A DNA stretch of 64,000 nucleotides from Tanytarsus gracilentus (taxonomy: Eukaryota > Arthropoda > Insecta > Diptera > Chironomidae). Location: assembly GCA_038502055.1 (NCBI GenBank), contig JAXRKN010000030.1, positions 682,001 to 746,000 on the forward strand, in the 5' to 3' direction. The position numbers and the translations under genes are program-made. A model generated the notes under the pieces. It saw only the letters and a program-made list of their open reading frames with translations. It was not told where the DNA came from and did not search any database. How positions within the stretch are numbered: the stretch's first letter is position 1; the number at the start of each line of letters is the position of its first letter. This document shows positions 23,938-33,917 of this stretch, one piece after another.

Positions 23938-25098
23938 ATGGAATACAACAGTTGCTTTACCTTTTCTTTGCTTCCTCGCCAAAGTGATTTATTACAAGCT
24001 TGCCTAGTTTATTCTGAAGAAATTCCAAAGCGAGTCGATGCAAACTTCTTCAAAGATTGTAGTTTGTATTCAAGAAAAAAAGAGGACGTTAAAATTTTGG
24101 AAATGCGCTTCAAGAAATCTAGAATTCCATCCGGAATCGGAAATGTTTTTCCGAACGTTATTTCCCTGGTTTTAAGAGACTGCGGAATTGAAAGAATTTG
24201 CGCCGAAAACTTTCGTCAATTTCCTCATCTCCAGTATTTGGATATGGAACGTAATAAGATCAAATATCTACCTGGAAATTTGTTTCAATACAACAAAAAC
24301 ATCAAGAACGTAAACTTTTATTCTAATTCGATTGAAAAAATTGCTCCAAATGTTCTGAAAGGATGCGAGAATTTGGAGAAAATTTTGTTTATCTGCGACC
24401 GAAATTTATTTTGTTGGTACGACAAAAATAATCGTGATTCAGTGACTTGGGAGGAACTCAAAGCTCAATTAAATTCAATGTGGGAACAAAAAGTTGACAC
24501 AAAATTAAAAGCGACTGAAAACTCTCAATGCTCTGTCAGACTTCACAAGGAACTCGATGCCATTTTTGCATCTGAAAAATTCAAAGATTTTACCATCAAA
24601 ATCGAATCGAAACACTTCAAAGTCCACAAATTTTTGATGATCGCTTCAAGTCTCAAAATATCGCAGATGATCGAAAACAATCTCGATGTGAATCAGTTGG
24701 AATTAAGTGACATCGAGGCCGACACTTTCGAGAATGTTTTGAAGTTCATTTACACTGATGAAATTCCTAAGGACGTTGACGAGATTCGCAACCTCTTTTG
24801 GGTCTCAAAAAAGCTTCAAATTAACTCATTGAAAAAAATTACAAGTGAAGTTTTGATGAACACGAAGAAAGAAGAACACGACTTGGATATTTTGATGGAA
24901 ATTTTCAACGGAGAAGATCTAAAATGCAAGCACGAAGCATTCGAAGAGATGAAAAAATATTTCAAAGGTAAAAAATTGTCGTACGAACTTTTTAATCTAC
25001 CTGAAAAGCTTGAGAAGTTGATTGATGCAAAGTTAAAATCTATCGAGGCTCAAAAATATTTAGATGAACAACTTAAAGAGTTTGAGGATGAAAATTAA
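23938..25098 (+). CDS. LRR-BTB protein
   Basis: A 386-residue single-exon protein. Residues about 50-150 are LRRs ('FPNVISLVLRDCGIERICAE', 'LQYLDMERNKIKYLPGNLF'); residues about 205-310 are a BTB domain ('FKDFTIKIESKHFKVHKFLM', 'FENVLKFIYTDEIP'); the tail has the family signature ('FEEMKKYFKGKKLSYELFNL', 'KLEKLIDAKLKS'). There is no signal peptide. This is the complete architecture from which the gene at 3,044 (no BTB), the gene at 22,763 (no LRR) and the fragment at 23,526 can be derived. A role as a cullin-3 adaptor with LRR substrate binding is plausible but inferred. Confidence 0.87.
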   Translation: MEYNSCFTFSLLPRQSDLLQACLVYSEEIPKRVDANFFKDCSLYSRKKEDVKILEMRFKKSRIPSGIGNVFPNVISLVLRDCGIERICAENFRQFPHLQYLDMERNKIKYLPGNLFQYNKNIKNVNFYSNSIEKIAPNVLKGCENLEKILFICDRNLFCWYDKNNRDSVTWEELKAQLNSMWEQKVDTKLKATENSQCSVRLHKELDAIFASEKFKDFTIKIESKHFKVHKFLMIASSLKISQMIENNLDVNQLELSDIEADTFENVLKFIYTDEIPKDVDEIRNLFWVSKKLQINSLKKITSEVLMNTKKEEHDLDILMEIFNGEDLKCKHEAFEEMKKYFKGKKLSYELFNLPEKLEKLIDAKLKSIEAQKYLDEQLKEFEDEN

Positions 25099-25924
25099 AT
25101 GTAAAAATGGATTAAGAATAAAAAAAATTGTTACTAATAAAATTTATTCAAAAAAAATCTCATTAATTTTGTTTCTTGGTTTGAAAAATTAATTAATAAA
25201 TTTTGACTTAAAAAATTTCTAACTTTGCCTATTAAAAAAATTTTGACCGTTATAAAATATTAAAATAAATTTTTGACTGTTAAAAAAATTCAAATAAAAT
25301 TTTTTCATTTTTTTACACATATAAAAAAAATTCTAATTCAACTTGAATTTGTTAAAAATAAATTCCAATCAAACTCCATCATCGTTATCGTTCAATTTTC
25401 CCCCAATCACCATCTAAATGAGAAATTACGAGCAGCTTTTCATCTCCTCAACGCACATTTCTCCCAATTGACTCATGTTTTGCTCTTCTTTCACTCACAC
25501 AACACGTCGCAGCATTTTCTTTTATCATCTTTCTCCCTTTGTGTTGCGCTATTTTGTCTTCGCTCGCGGAATTTAAATGGAAAAATTATCTCGGGAGAGT
25601 TTTTTTTTGCTCGCAAGACAGGAAGACTTTTTTTTCATAAAAATTCAAATGTTTTCATTATTTTATGTGAGCGACGTGAGATGAAAATGAGTTGATGGAA
25701 AGGAAATGAATTAATAGCAAAAGTTTTGAGCTAGAAAAGTAATTTTGAGGACTAAAATTTTTTTTATGTCTTTGGCAAAATTGTCGATTTTTCGCATACT
25801 CAACTTATTTTTCTGCCTTCCAAACTCATTTAAATTTCCATTACATAGCAAGTTTTTCCTATTTGTAGGATAATAAACAAGAAAAAACTTTTATGTACTT
25901 GGAGTGGAGGAAGACACGGAGATT

Positions 25925-26015
25925 TTTTGACCGTTGAATATTTGAAAATTAAAAATACGTTACAAAGATTTTTGGCCATTAAACATTTAAAAATTAAAAA
26001 TACGTTACGAAATTG
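25925..26015. repeat. two-unit direct repeat with TACGTTAC
   Basis: Two copies of about 47 bp share 'TTGAATATTTGAAAATT' or a close variant followed by 'AAAAATACGTTAC'. The core matches the repeats at 1,460-1,675 and the arms of the ggtacc-ended palindromes. Confidence 0.55.
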
Positions 26016-26591
26016 AATTGAATTTTTCAACCAGTAAAATAGTTTATTTAAAATTCAAAACTTTAGTTAAATTTTCCTAAGCTTCAAAGGAAATGTCTAA
26101 GTAAAGTGGTAAAGGTATTTGAAGCTTCAGAAAATTTAATTTACAATAAATATCAAAATTCTTCATGTCTTTCTCCTTTCAAATTATTTTTTTCTATTCT
26201 TCCACAGTTAATGTAAATTTCCAGATAGTCATGCGAAGATGTTTTTCTCTTTTGCCTTCATTAAATTTCTTAATTATTTTCTCATGCAATGACCAAGCAG
26301 TAAATTTTCACCTCCGTAGTCGTTTTCGAGTTGAAAAGGCTTTTGTCTATTATTTAGCAATAAGAAAGGAAGAAAATTTTCTGCAATTTCATGTTTGATA
26401 ATTTGAGAACTTGAGAAGATGATTTTGTGTAATTTATTAGGAAAAATTAGGAAAATTTTATGAAAATTTAGTTTAGAAAGAATTTTGAATCTTTTGAATT
26501 TTAAAAAAAAAATACAAAAAATATTAAAATTTTTCAAAAATTTAAAAAATTTAAAATTTAAGAATTTTGTATAAAAACATATTTAAGCTTT

Positions 26592-26640
26592 CACAAGAAA
26601 TCACAAAAGATGATTAAAAGAATTCCGACAGCAACTGGAG
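26592..26640 (+). pseudogene. 50-bp fragment of the secreted LRR gene at 27,791
   Basis: Positions 26,592-26,640 match 28,101-28,150 inside the LRR gene with only a few differences: 'AAGAAATCACAAAAGATGA' is shared exactly, then one T is missing, then 'TTAAAAGAATTCC' and 'CAGCAA' or a variant. The missing base breaks the frame and no flanking LRR sequence is present. It is a decayed duplicate. Confidence 0.7.
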
Positions 26641-27020
26641 TAAATTTTAATAAAAAATTCTCTCAAAGTCCAAACGTTCGCAGCACACATAAAATATTAA
26701 TAATGATTACATCTTTTGTGTCTCTCGCAACGTACAAAACTCTCCTCCGAGTTCATTTTTATTGCACCCACTTTTTGTGTATTTTCTCCGTGCGGTTGAC
26801 AATAATTTTTTTGTTGTTCTTTTGTCATCGCACACACGAGGAATAATTTTAAAATTCTTTTGTAGGCTGCTCGTGTGTGTGGATTGAAAACGTGCATATG
26901 GAAAATTTTCATCGTGAAATTTTTTTCATTTACATGCAAATTTGTTGTCGTGTGTTGAAATTTCTTTTGGGATGGAAATTTTTAGTGGTTTAAAAGAAAT
27001 TCTAAGTAAAAGTTTTAATT

Positions 27021-27389
27021 TTATTCTTCATTCTCATCACAATCGCTTTCATCGTCAAACACTTCATCGCTGCCTGAATCACTCTCCTCGCCTCCAATTC
27101 CCATTTGTCTCGCTCTCAACTTCAATAATTGCACCAAATATTCCATTTCTTTAATTTTCTGCTCGCCAATTTCTTGCCGTTGCTGCAACATCTCGAGACT
27201 CCTGAAATTTGCTTCCTGCTTCGACTCGTAGACATTCAAAAGCTCTTGGAACGATTTCATTCGGTTATCGTGAGATTTTTCGAGCGCTTGTAAATTGTGA
27301 TGAAGAACTTCGTTTTGTTTTGTGAACTTTTCGATTATTTCATCCTCAATTGATGGAGTTTGAGGTGTTGAAACTTCAGTTGAGCTCAT
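27021..27389 (-). CDS. small coiled-coil protein with acidic tail
   Basis: A 122-residue protein of unknown function. Residues about 15-90 are charged and heptad-like ('EIIEKFTKQNEVLHHNLQAL', 'LQQRQEIGEQKIKEMEYLVQ'), followed by a Ser/Asp/Glu tail ('SDSGSDEVFDDESDCDENEE'). There is no signal peptide or membrane segment. Codon use is balanced and the coding stretch is less A+T-rich than its surroundings, which argues that it is real. The ATG is at 27389. Confidence 0.65.
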   Translation of the reverse strand: MSSTEVSTPQTPSIEDEIIEKFTKQNEVLHHNLQALEKSHDNRMKSFQELLNVYESKQEANFRSLEMLQQRQEIGEQKIKEMEYLVQLLKLRARQMGIGGEESDSGSDEVFDDESDCDENEE

Positions 27390-27790
27390 TTTTAATTGTT
27401 TTGACTGTTTTTGGTGAAATTTTAAATTGAAATGTGATAAAATTTTGAAAATAATTTAGTTTTATTAAATTTAAAACTACCTGAAAAGTTTTTAATTCAA
27501 AACTTTTGAAAATTTATGGAAATATTTTTGTAAAATAAAAATATTATAAACTTTTCATTCAGCTTATTTAAGACTTTAATAAAAGCTTTTTAAAATTTCT
27601 TTTCACTTAATTCTTATCAACACTGAATGAGTTCATAACGAAATTTTCTTTCGAGAAGTTTTTTGTTCGCTTATCAAATTCTAAATAATTTATTTTCATC
27701 GCGCGAGTCAAAAAGTCAAGCTGAAAATAATAATAATTGAGATGAATTTCAGTCGATCTTCAGACTTTCGAGAGAAAAGAATTAAAAAAT

Positions 27791-29026
27791 ATGAAATGTT
27801 TTGTCTTTTTCGCTTTAATCGCGATTTTTGTGGGTGGAAGTGAAAGTTTCGTGGTTGATTGTGATTATTCTGATTATGGAGCAACAAGTTTAGGTTACAC
27901 CTGTGATGTAAAAAATGCTGAATTGATAACATCGAGAGACGATCGTGAAATCACCGGAATTCGAGGTCTACATTTGAGTGGAAAAACTGACGATGATGTT
28001 GTTGGATTCGATGTTCAACGCAAAATAGTTAAATTCTTCCCGCGCGGACTCACAAAGTTCTTCAAAAATATTAAAATTATTCGAATTGTGAGCTCAGACC
28101 TTCAAGAAATCACAAAAGATGATTTAAAAGAATTCCAACAGCAATTGGAGAAATTATATCTTCAAAATAATAAAATTAAACATATTGAAGACGGAACTTT
28201 TAGTGAATTGGAAAATCTTAAAACATTACTTTTGAATCACAATCCATGCACATATCGTTACGACAGAGCTGAAAACGATCGCTCAAAAGTTCTTGAAGTC
28301 ATTCGTAAAGTTGAAAAAAGCTGCAAAGATCCAAATGACATTCCAGCAACAACAACAACAACAACACCAAAGCCAACAACAACAACCGAAAATCCAGAAA
28401 CTGCCAAAAAAAATCAAGAAATTTCAACTTTAACCTCAAACTTGACGGCAACAATTGAAATTTTAAAAGCGCAAAAAGATGAAAATAAAAAATTAAGCGA
28501 AGAAAATTTAAAATTGAAACTGGAAAATTCTGAAAACTTAAAATTGAAAGACGAAAATTTGAAACTTCTTGAAATTAATCAAAAAATAAACGAAGAAAAT
28601 CAAAAATTGAAGGAAAAAAATGAAATTGAGAAGGAAATTTTACAGAAATTTTCATCACTCGAAGGCAAAATTGAACAACTTGAAGGACAAATCTCAACAA
28701 AATTGGATCAAAAAGTGACTGAAATTTTAACTTCAACACAAAAAATAGAACAACTTGAAGGAACTTTAACACAAAAATGCGATTTCACCCCAAAATGCAT
28801 CGAGCTTGATGAAAAAATTGAAAAATTACCTTCAAAAGTCGCTGACGAGTCAAAAAAATATTTCGAAGACTTAAAAGTGGATCAAAAAATTTCCATCATA
28901 GCTCAAGAAGCGATAATCAAGTCGAACGTGGACAAATCTATGAAGAACTTAAAATTTTATGGCGCTCAAATTTCAACAATGGGAAGCGAACTTGGAATGA
29001 AAATTGAAGAATTTTGTCAAAAGTAA
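27791..29026 (+). CDS. secreted LRR protein with Thr-rich linker and long coiled coil
   Basis: A 411-residue single-exon protein. Signal peptide at 1-19 ('MKCFVFFALIAIFVGGSES'); N-terminal Cys-containing cap ('VDCDYSDYG'); LRRs at about 60-165 ('LEKLYLQNNKIKHIEDGTFS') ending in a Cys cap; a Thr/Pro linker ('TTTTTTPKPTTTTENP') likely to be O-glycosylated; then about 190 residues of coiled coil with repeated 'LKLK.EN' units. There is no membrane anchor. The architecture suggests an oligomeric extracellular recognition protein, loosely like the LRR/coiled-coil immune proteins of mosquitoes (LRIM/APL1), although the Cys pattern differs and homology is not claimed. AATAAA lies just after the stop, near 29,037. 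Confidence 0.85.
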   Translation: MKCFVFFALIAIFVGGSESFVVDCDYSDYGATSLGYTCDVKNAELITSRDDREITGIRGLHLSGKTDDDVVGFDVQRKIVKFFPRGLTKFFKNIKIIRIVSSDLQEITKDDLKEFQQQLEKLYLQNNKIKHIEDGTFSELENLKTLLLNHNPCTYRYDRAENDRSKVLEVIRKVEKSCKDPNDIPATTTTTTPKPTTTTENPETAKKNQEISTLTSNLTATIEILKAQKDENKKLSEENLKLKLENSENLKLKDENLKLLEINQKINEENQKLKEKNEIEKEILQKFSSLEGKIEQLEGQISTKLDQKVTEILTSTQKIEQLEGTLTQKCDFTPKCIELDEKIEKLPSKVADESKKYFEDLKVDQKISIIAQEAIIKSNVDKSMKNLKFYGAQISTMGSELGMKIEEFCQK

Positions 29027-29839
29027 AAAACTACAAAATAAAACTTTAAAGCTCAAAATTTCTAACAGACAAAGAATCACAGAAAAAATTATTTTATCCA
29101 CTTTATAAAATTTTTGATCACATTTAAAATTCTGAAAATAAAATTTGGCATTTAAAAAATAAAAAAATTAAATTTGATTTTTCATTTTCATCAAGCTCAC
29201 TCAATTTTTGCATCTTTAACTTAAAACAGCACCAAGAAATTTTTCGTCCTCACTCTCGTTCTTCTATTTTTTGTACTTTCCGTTAAGATATTACAAAAAA
29301 TATTTCTTTAAAAAAATTTTATTTCATTAAAAATTTCTTGAAAAAATAAATTTTTAAACTTTTCAAAAAAAATTTATTCCATAAAAAATAAATTTAAAAT
29401 TTTCGTGTCGCATTTAATTAAAATAAACAAGAATTATCTCTGAACCATTTAATTAAATCAAGAGCCGTAAATTTTTCGGTCTTTTAACCCTCATTCGTTA
29501 TTTTATCCTTCTCTTCCAGATACTTTCACCTTAATTGTGAACCTTTTCGTCTTTTATTTAAATTTAATTCCTTTTTGTTTACATTTCCGCTTTCATCTTG
29601 CGAGTTTAAGATGTTCATTACTTTTGACAGCTTTTATCCATCCTTTTGTGACACCTAATTTAATCGTTTTTGAATTATTTAAAATACAGAGATCAAAAAT
29701 TACAAATAATTTGTGTTTCCCACAAAGTTGATTAATTTATTCTATGAAAAATTCATTAATTTTTTTTCTCCAATTATTCATTTTTTAAATTACTCATTAA
29801 ATTTTTTCCTAATTATTTTTAGTTTTTATTCAACTTGCA
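29027..29839. other. spacer, no gene seen
   Basis: A+T-rich DNA between two LRR genes on the same strand; the frame at 29,537-29,731 has no recognisable feature. The promoter of the downstream receptor should lie here. Confidence 0.5.
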
Positions 29840-30952
29840 ATGAAGTTTCAACTTTTAATTTTTTTCTTCTTCTTTAAAAATGCAAATTTAATAAAAATTC
29901 AATGTGATTTTCAGAGAGAAAATTTTATGACAATTTCGTCAACGATGACTTGCAATTTGAAAGAAATTTCTTTAAATTTTAATGATGAAATTGAAAGTTG
30001 TGAAGAATTTCTAACAATGAGAAAAAATTGTGGAAATCAGCTCGGATTTATTGCGTCTCAAAAATTAATTCTCTTCTTTCCAAATGACCTACACAAAGTA
30101 TTACCGAAATTGAGCTTCATTCACATCGAAAATTGCGGTCTTTTAGAGATTCATCAAGAAAATCTTCAACATTTTTTGCACCTTCGAGAATTGTCGCTGA
30201 AATCAAACGAAATAAAAAATCTCGATGAAAATTTGTTCGAATTTAATTCCGAACTCCAAGTGATTTTTTTACAAAACAACAAAATCGTGTCGATTCATCC
30301 GAATTTATTTAAAAATTTGAGTCATCTCAAATATGTTTCACTCGAAAAAAATCCATGCTCAAAAATAAATTTGAGTCATCAAAGTGAGAGAAAAATTTGT
30401 AGAAAAAAATTTTGTTTCGATGCTGAAAGAGATTTGTGTGAAAATGTGACATTTCATGCTTCAAGTTCACTCGCTAGATTGAGAGATGAAAATTATGATT
30501 CGGCTTTGAGTTTAGAACAAGAACTTCAACATTCAGCGAGTGAGGAAAATTATCAAAATGATTCAACGAACTTGGAAAAAAATCTTAAAAATATTTTGAC
30601 AAGTTTTTGCAACGAAATTCTTGTTTTGACTTCAATTGTAGTTTTCGGATTGATTTTATTAATTTTGTTTTTGATCTGCAGAAAAAAATCTCCACAAATT
30701 AAAAATAATGAGGAGAAAATGGAAAATATTTATGCAAGTCCAGTGAAAATTTTTGCTTTACATCGCGAATATGAAATTGAACATGAATATGCGGAAGTGA
30801 ATTATGAACGAAGTGGTAAGAAAAAATTATTAAACTTTAAATTAATAAAAAATTATTAATTATTTTAAGCTCAATACGATCACCTCAACCACTTACAAGA
30901 GAATCACAAATTAACAAATTATGACAAACCGATGAAAAGGAGTTTAGATTAG
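29840..30952 (+). CDS. single-pass LRR receptor-like protein with Tyr-rich cytoplasmic tail
   Basis: Exons 29840-30815 and 30870-30952 (54-bp intron; GTAAG donor, TTAAG acceptor), 352 residues. Signal peptide at 1-21 ('MKFQLLIFFFFFKNANLIKI'); ectodomain LRRs ('LRELSLKSNEIKNLDENLF', 'LQVIFLQNNKIVSIHPNLF') with flanking Cys; transmembrane helix ('SIVVFGLILLILFLIC') after about residue 260; basic stop-transfer 'RKK'. The cytoplasmic tail has closely spaced tyrosines: 'NIYASPV', 'REYEIEHEYAEVNYE', and from exon 2 'QYDHLNHL' and 'NYDKPM'. Without the second exon the tail would lose two of these tyrosines. Such a tail suggests phosphotyrosine signalling (SH2/PTB docking); this is inference. It belongs to the same LRR superfamily as its upstream neighbour. 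Confidence 0.85.
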
Positions 30953-31639
30953 ATAGGTTAAATTTTAAAAAGATAAATTTAAAAAGTTCTTAATTAATTA
31001 ATTAAAAAAATAAATTAATTTTTTAAATTTTTTTTTAATTAATTAGATAAATAAATTTTTGCAATTTTTAAAACAATTTTTAATTAATTAATTAAAAAAA
31101 TTAAATGAATTTTTGCAATTTTTGAAAAATGTCTTAATTAAATTTAATAAAATTTTTGCAATTTTTGAAAAAATTCTCAATTAATTAAACAATTAAGCAA
31201 TTATTGAACCCAACAAAAATATTTTCTACACCCCAAAAGATGTCTCTTTACCCACAAATCGCTTATGTCAATCATCAGCTGTTTTCCTTCGTGACTTTAT
31301 CGCATTTATCATCACATTTCATAATATTAAAAGTTCGAACCTACGAAGCACATTTTAATCTCAATTCGGTGAGTATGAAGAGAAAAAATTGTGAGTGAGA
31401 CACAAAAAAAGCAAAAAGCGAGGGAGATCACAATCGACAGTCATGCGATAAAGACGCGAAAAATTAGTGAGAAAAATTATTAATAAAAAAGTTGAAAACA
31501 TAAAAAAAATTTAATAGAGATTAAAAAATCAAAGTTTCAAAATTTTGATTCAAAAAAATCAAAAGTAAAATTTGGATTCAAAAATTTATTTTTGAATATA
31601 AAAAATCCGTTAAAAAATCAGAAAATATTTTTATTAAAA
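30953..31639. other. spacer, no gene seen
   Basis: Very A+T-rich, with recurring 'TTAATTAATTAAAAAAAT' stretches up to about 31,200. No credible exon. Confidence 0.5.
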
Positions 31640-32467
31640 ATGTCAAATTTTTCACCAAAAGTTCTTATTTGTAAGTCGATAAAAATTTCATTCTCTCTCA
31701 AAAATTTCTCACAAAATCTTTCAAAGTCGGTCTCGACGGCGTCGGTAAGACGACTCTCCTCTATCAACTCAAATACTCCGAATTCATAAAAACAATTCCA
31801 ACGCTCGGCTTCAACTGCGAAACGATTTTCTTCGACAATCAATCGCACACTTTTTGGGATATCGGAAGTTCCGAGCCAATTCAACAATTTCATCATCAAT
31901 ATTCGAAAAATACGAAAGCAATTGTTTTCGTTGTCGATGCGAGTGATCGCGAGAGAATCGGAAATTCTCGATGGATGTTGAGGAAGTTAATGGACGATCC
32001 GAGCTTTGAAGGACTTCCGTTGATTGTGATCGGAAATAAAATCGACGAACCAAACTCGATGGGAAGGGAAGAAATATTTCAAGGACTGTCGTTGAGTGAA
32101 ATCAACAAGAGCGAGGTGAGAAAGTTTAAATTTGATTAATTTTGTCAAATTTTAATGAAAAAAATTTTTTCTTTGAAAATTTAATAACTTTCAAGAAATT
32201 TTAATTAAAATATAAAAATTCAGGATAAAAAAAATTAAAAAAATTCAGGCCAAAAACCAAGGAATTTAATTTATTTCTGTAATCTTGTCTAGACTCAATC
32301 AAAACACTTCAATTTCACAAAATTTACCTCCAAAATTATTTTTTCCACAGTTTCACATCATCATGACGTCAGCGGCACATAAACAGAACATCGATGAAGT
32401 GCTCAAATGCATTCACATGTGTTTATATTATCGCGACCCAACCAGCAGCTTATCATCATATCACTAA
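31640..32467 (+). CDS. divergent ARF/ARL-family small GTPase lacking the GGQ motif
   Basis: Exons 31640-31670, 31727-32115 and 32351-32467 (phases agree; 178 residues, the usual ARF length). G1 is 'GLDGVGKTTLL', switch I 'TIPTLGFN', G4 'NKID', G5 'TSA'. In G3, where ARFs have WDxGGQ, this protein has 'WDIGSSE': the second Gly and the catalytic Gln are both replaced. The N-terminus ('MSNFSPKVLIFG') lacks Gly2 and the amphipathic helix that anchors ARFs to membranes. It may bind GTP without normal hydrolysis, or be a pseudo-GTPase. All three splice junctions are canonical and the frame is intact, so it is not an obvious pseudogene. I cannot assign it to a named ARL. Confidence 0.85.
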
Positions 32468-32809
32468 AGCCGCAATTTTCTCTTATCTCAACCGATTTAG
32501 GTGAAAAAGTATTTTTAATATTTTATTTCGTGTGTCTCAAAAGTGAATTGAGAGAGAATTTATGTGTGGCATGGTAAAAATGTGTTTGTGAGTCATTTTG
32601 TAAACAAAAATGTGAGTTAAAGGAAAATAAATAAAATTTGAGATTATTAACAATAAAAAAAAATTTAAAATTTAAAAATCCCACATTTTTTAGAAATCAA
32701 AATAAAATTTTAAAATTTCCAAAGCATTAAAATTTTTCACCCTAAATTATTTTTATTAATTTTCATCCTCTAATTTTTCCACTATTGCATTTCTCCTCTT
32801 AACCTTTTC

Positions 32810-33551
32810 CTACTTTTTCAACTCATCCAAGACATTAAATGTGACATGATAGAAAGAGTCCAAAAAGTCGTTCCATGCTTTTTTTCCGTCATCGTCGAGA
32901 TTGCAGGCCGAAGTTAAAACTTCAACGATAACTTCACGAATTTGATTGTAATGTTCTTTCTTGACACCGCGTCGAGCGTGGAAATCTGCGTTGTCGGTGA
33001 CGGCATTAAAGAATGACTCTTGAGTGCCGATTGCGTTAATTGCGGCGTTGATGGTTTTCCTGGAAAATTGTGTTAAATTTTCATGAAAATAATTTTATTA
33101 AAAATTTCTCACATAATTTTTCCAGCATGAATTCTGATGGCGACGGTTCCTTTCAGTTCACTTAACGGAGTGTTCTTAAATGCTGAATAACGTTTTTGAT
33201 GCTCCGGATGACGCTCGAGGAAAGTGTAGAAAATTATTTCGCCAGATTCTTCGGGCTGAGAAGCAAAAATTACGAATTTGAAGATTAAAATTTTTAATTA
33301 TTTTTCAGTCAGAGATGTGCAATTACAAAGAATTACATGTACTGTAATTTTTTTTGGAAATTACATGAATTTTGTCTGAAAATTTAATTTTTTGTAATGT
33401 AATTTTTACTCGATTAAAATTTAATTGACCATCTCTGATTTTATTAAAATTAAAACTTTCTCACAGTCTCATTAACAATCGACCAAGTATTTTTCACAAT
33501 TTCAGTTTGTTGATCACTCAAAACTTTCATTTGTGGCGTTTCGACTTCCAT
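32810..33551 (-). CDS. globin A (glob1-type)
   Basis: Exons 33551-33465, 33255-33113 and 33059-32810; 159 residues. Haem-pocket residues are visible: Trp of helix A ('KNTWSIV'), CD1 Phe ('YSAFKNTPL'), distal His E7 ('IRIHAGKIM') and proximal His F8 ('DFHARRGV'). There is no signal peptide, so it is intracellular like insect glob1, which supports oxygen supply in tracheal and fat-body cells, rather than the secreted haemoglobins of midge haemolymph. It lacks the MGN extension of its two neighbours. Intron 1 contains a 128-bp MITE. A TATAAAAA box lies upstream. Confidence 0.9.
33310..33437. repeat. MITE, cagagatg-ended, inside globin A intron 1
   Basis: Ends CAGAGATG and CATCTCTG are inverted. 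When reverse-complemented, its body ('AATCGAGTAAAAATTACATT', 'ACAAAAAATTAAATTTTCAG') aligns with the copy at 63,301-63,413. A third, truncated end lies at 33,842. Confidence 0.7.
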
Positions 33552-33625
33552 AATTATTTTTTTTCTCAAACTAATTCAGATCAATTTCACTTCATCGACT
33601 AAATTTTTACTCATCATGTCATCGC

Positions 33626-33633
33626 TTTTTATA
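33626..33633 (-). promoter_or_regulatory. TATA box of globin A
   Basis: TATAAAAA on the minus strand, about 34 bases before an 'AGTCGATGAA' sequence. Similar 'AGTCGTTGAA' and 'AGTCATCGTTTGAA' sequences precede globins B and C, suggesting a shared transcription start context. Confidence 0.5.
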
Positions 33634-33841
33634 CAATTTTCTTACAACCAGGTCATTAACCGAAATAAATGAAAATATTTCATAATTAATGTTTGCAAGA
33701 TATTAATAGAGAAAAAATCGATTGAATTTCACTCAATTAAAGTAATTTTTTTCATTGAGGTATTAAAAGATGTCACGTGATGACTTATCGAATATTAAAG
33801 ATCAAAAACAGAGGGAATAAAAATATGAGTTGTAAAATTAT

Positions 33842-33860
33842 CAGAGATGGTCAATTACAA
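33842..33860. repeat. solo end of the cagagatgg MITE family
   Basis: CAGAGATGGTCAATTACAA matches the terminus of the MITEs at 33,310-33,437 (reverse strand) and 63,301; no opposite end is seen nearby. It is a truncated copy between globins A and B. Confidence 0.5.
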
Positions 33861-33917
33861 AAAAAAAACACAAAATCAAGTTTCATCATTTTAATTTTTA
33901 CTTCTGACTAATTTTAT

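Larger units (their letters stand above)
25099..27020. other. spacer with repeats and a gene fragment
   Basis: No complete gene is seen. The spacer holds a two-unit ACGTTAC repeat (25,925-26,015) and a 50-bp fragment of an LRR gene (26,592-26,640). Other open frames here look like chance. Confidence 0.5.
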
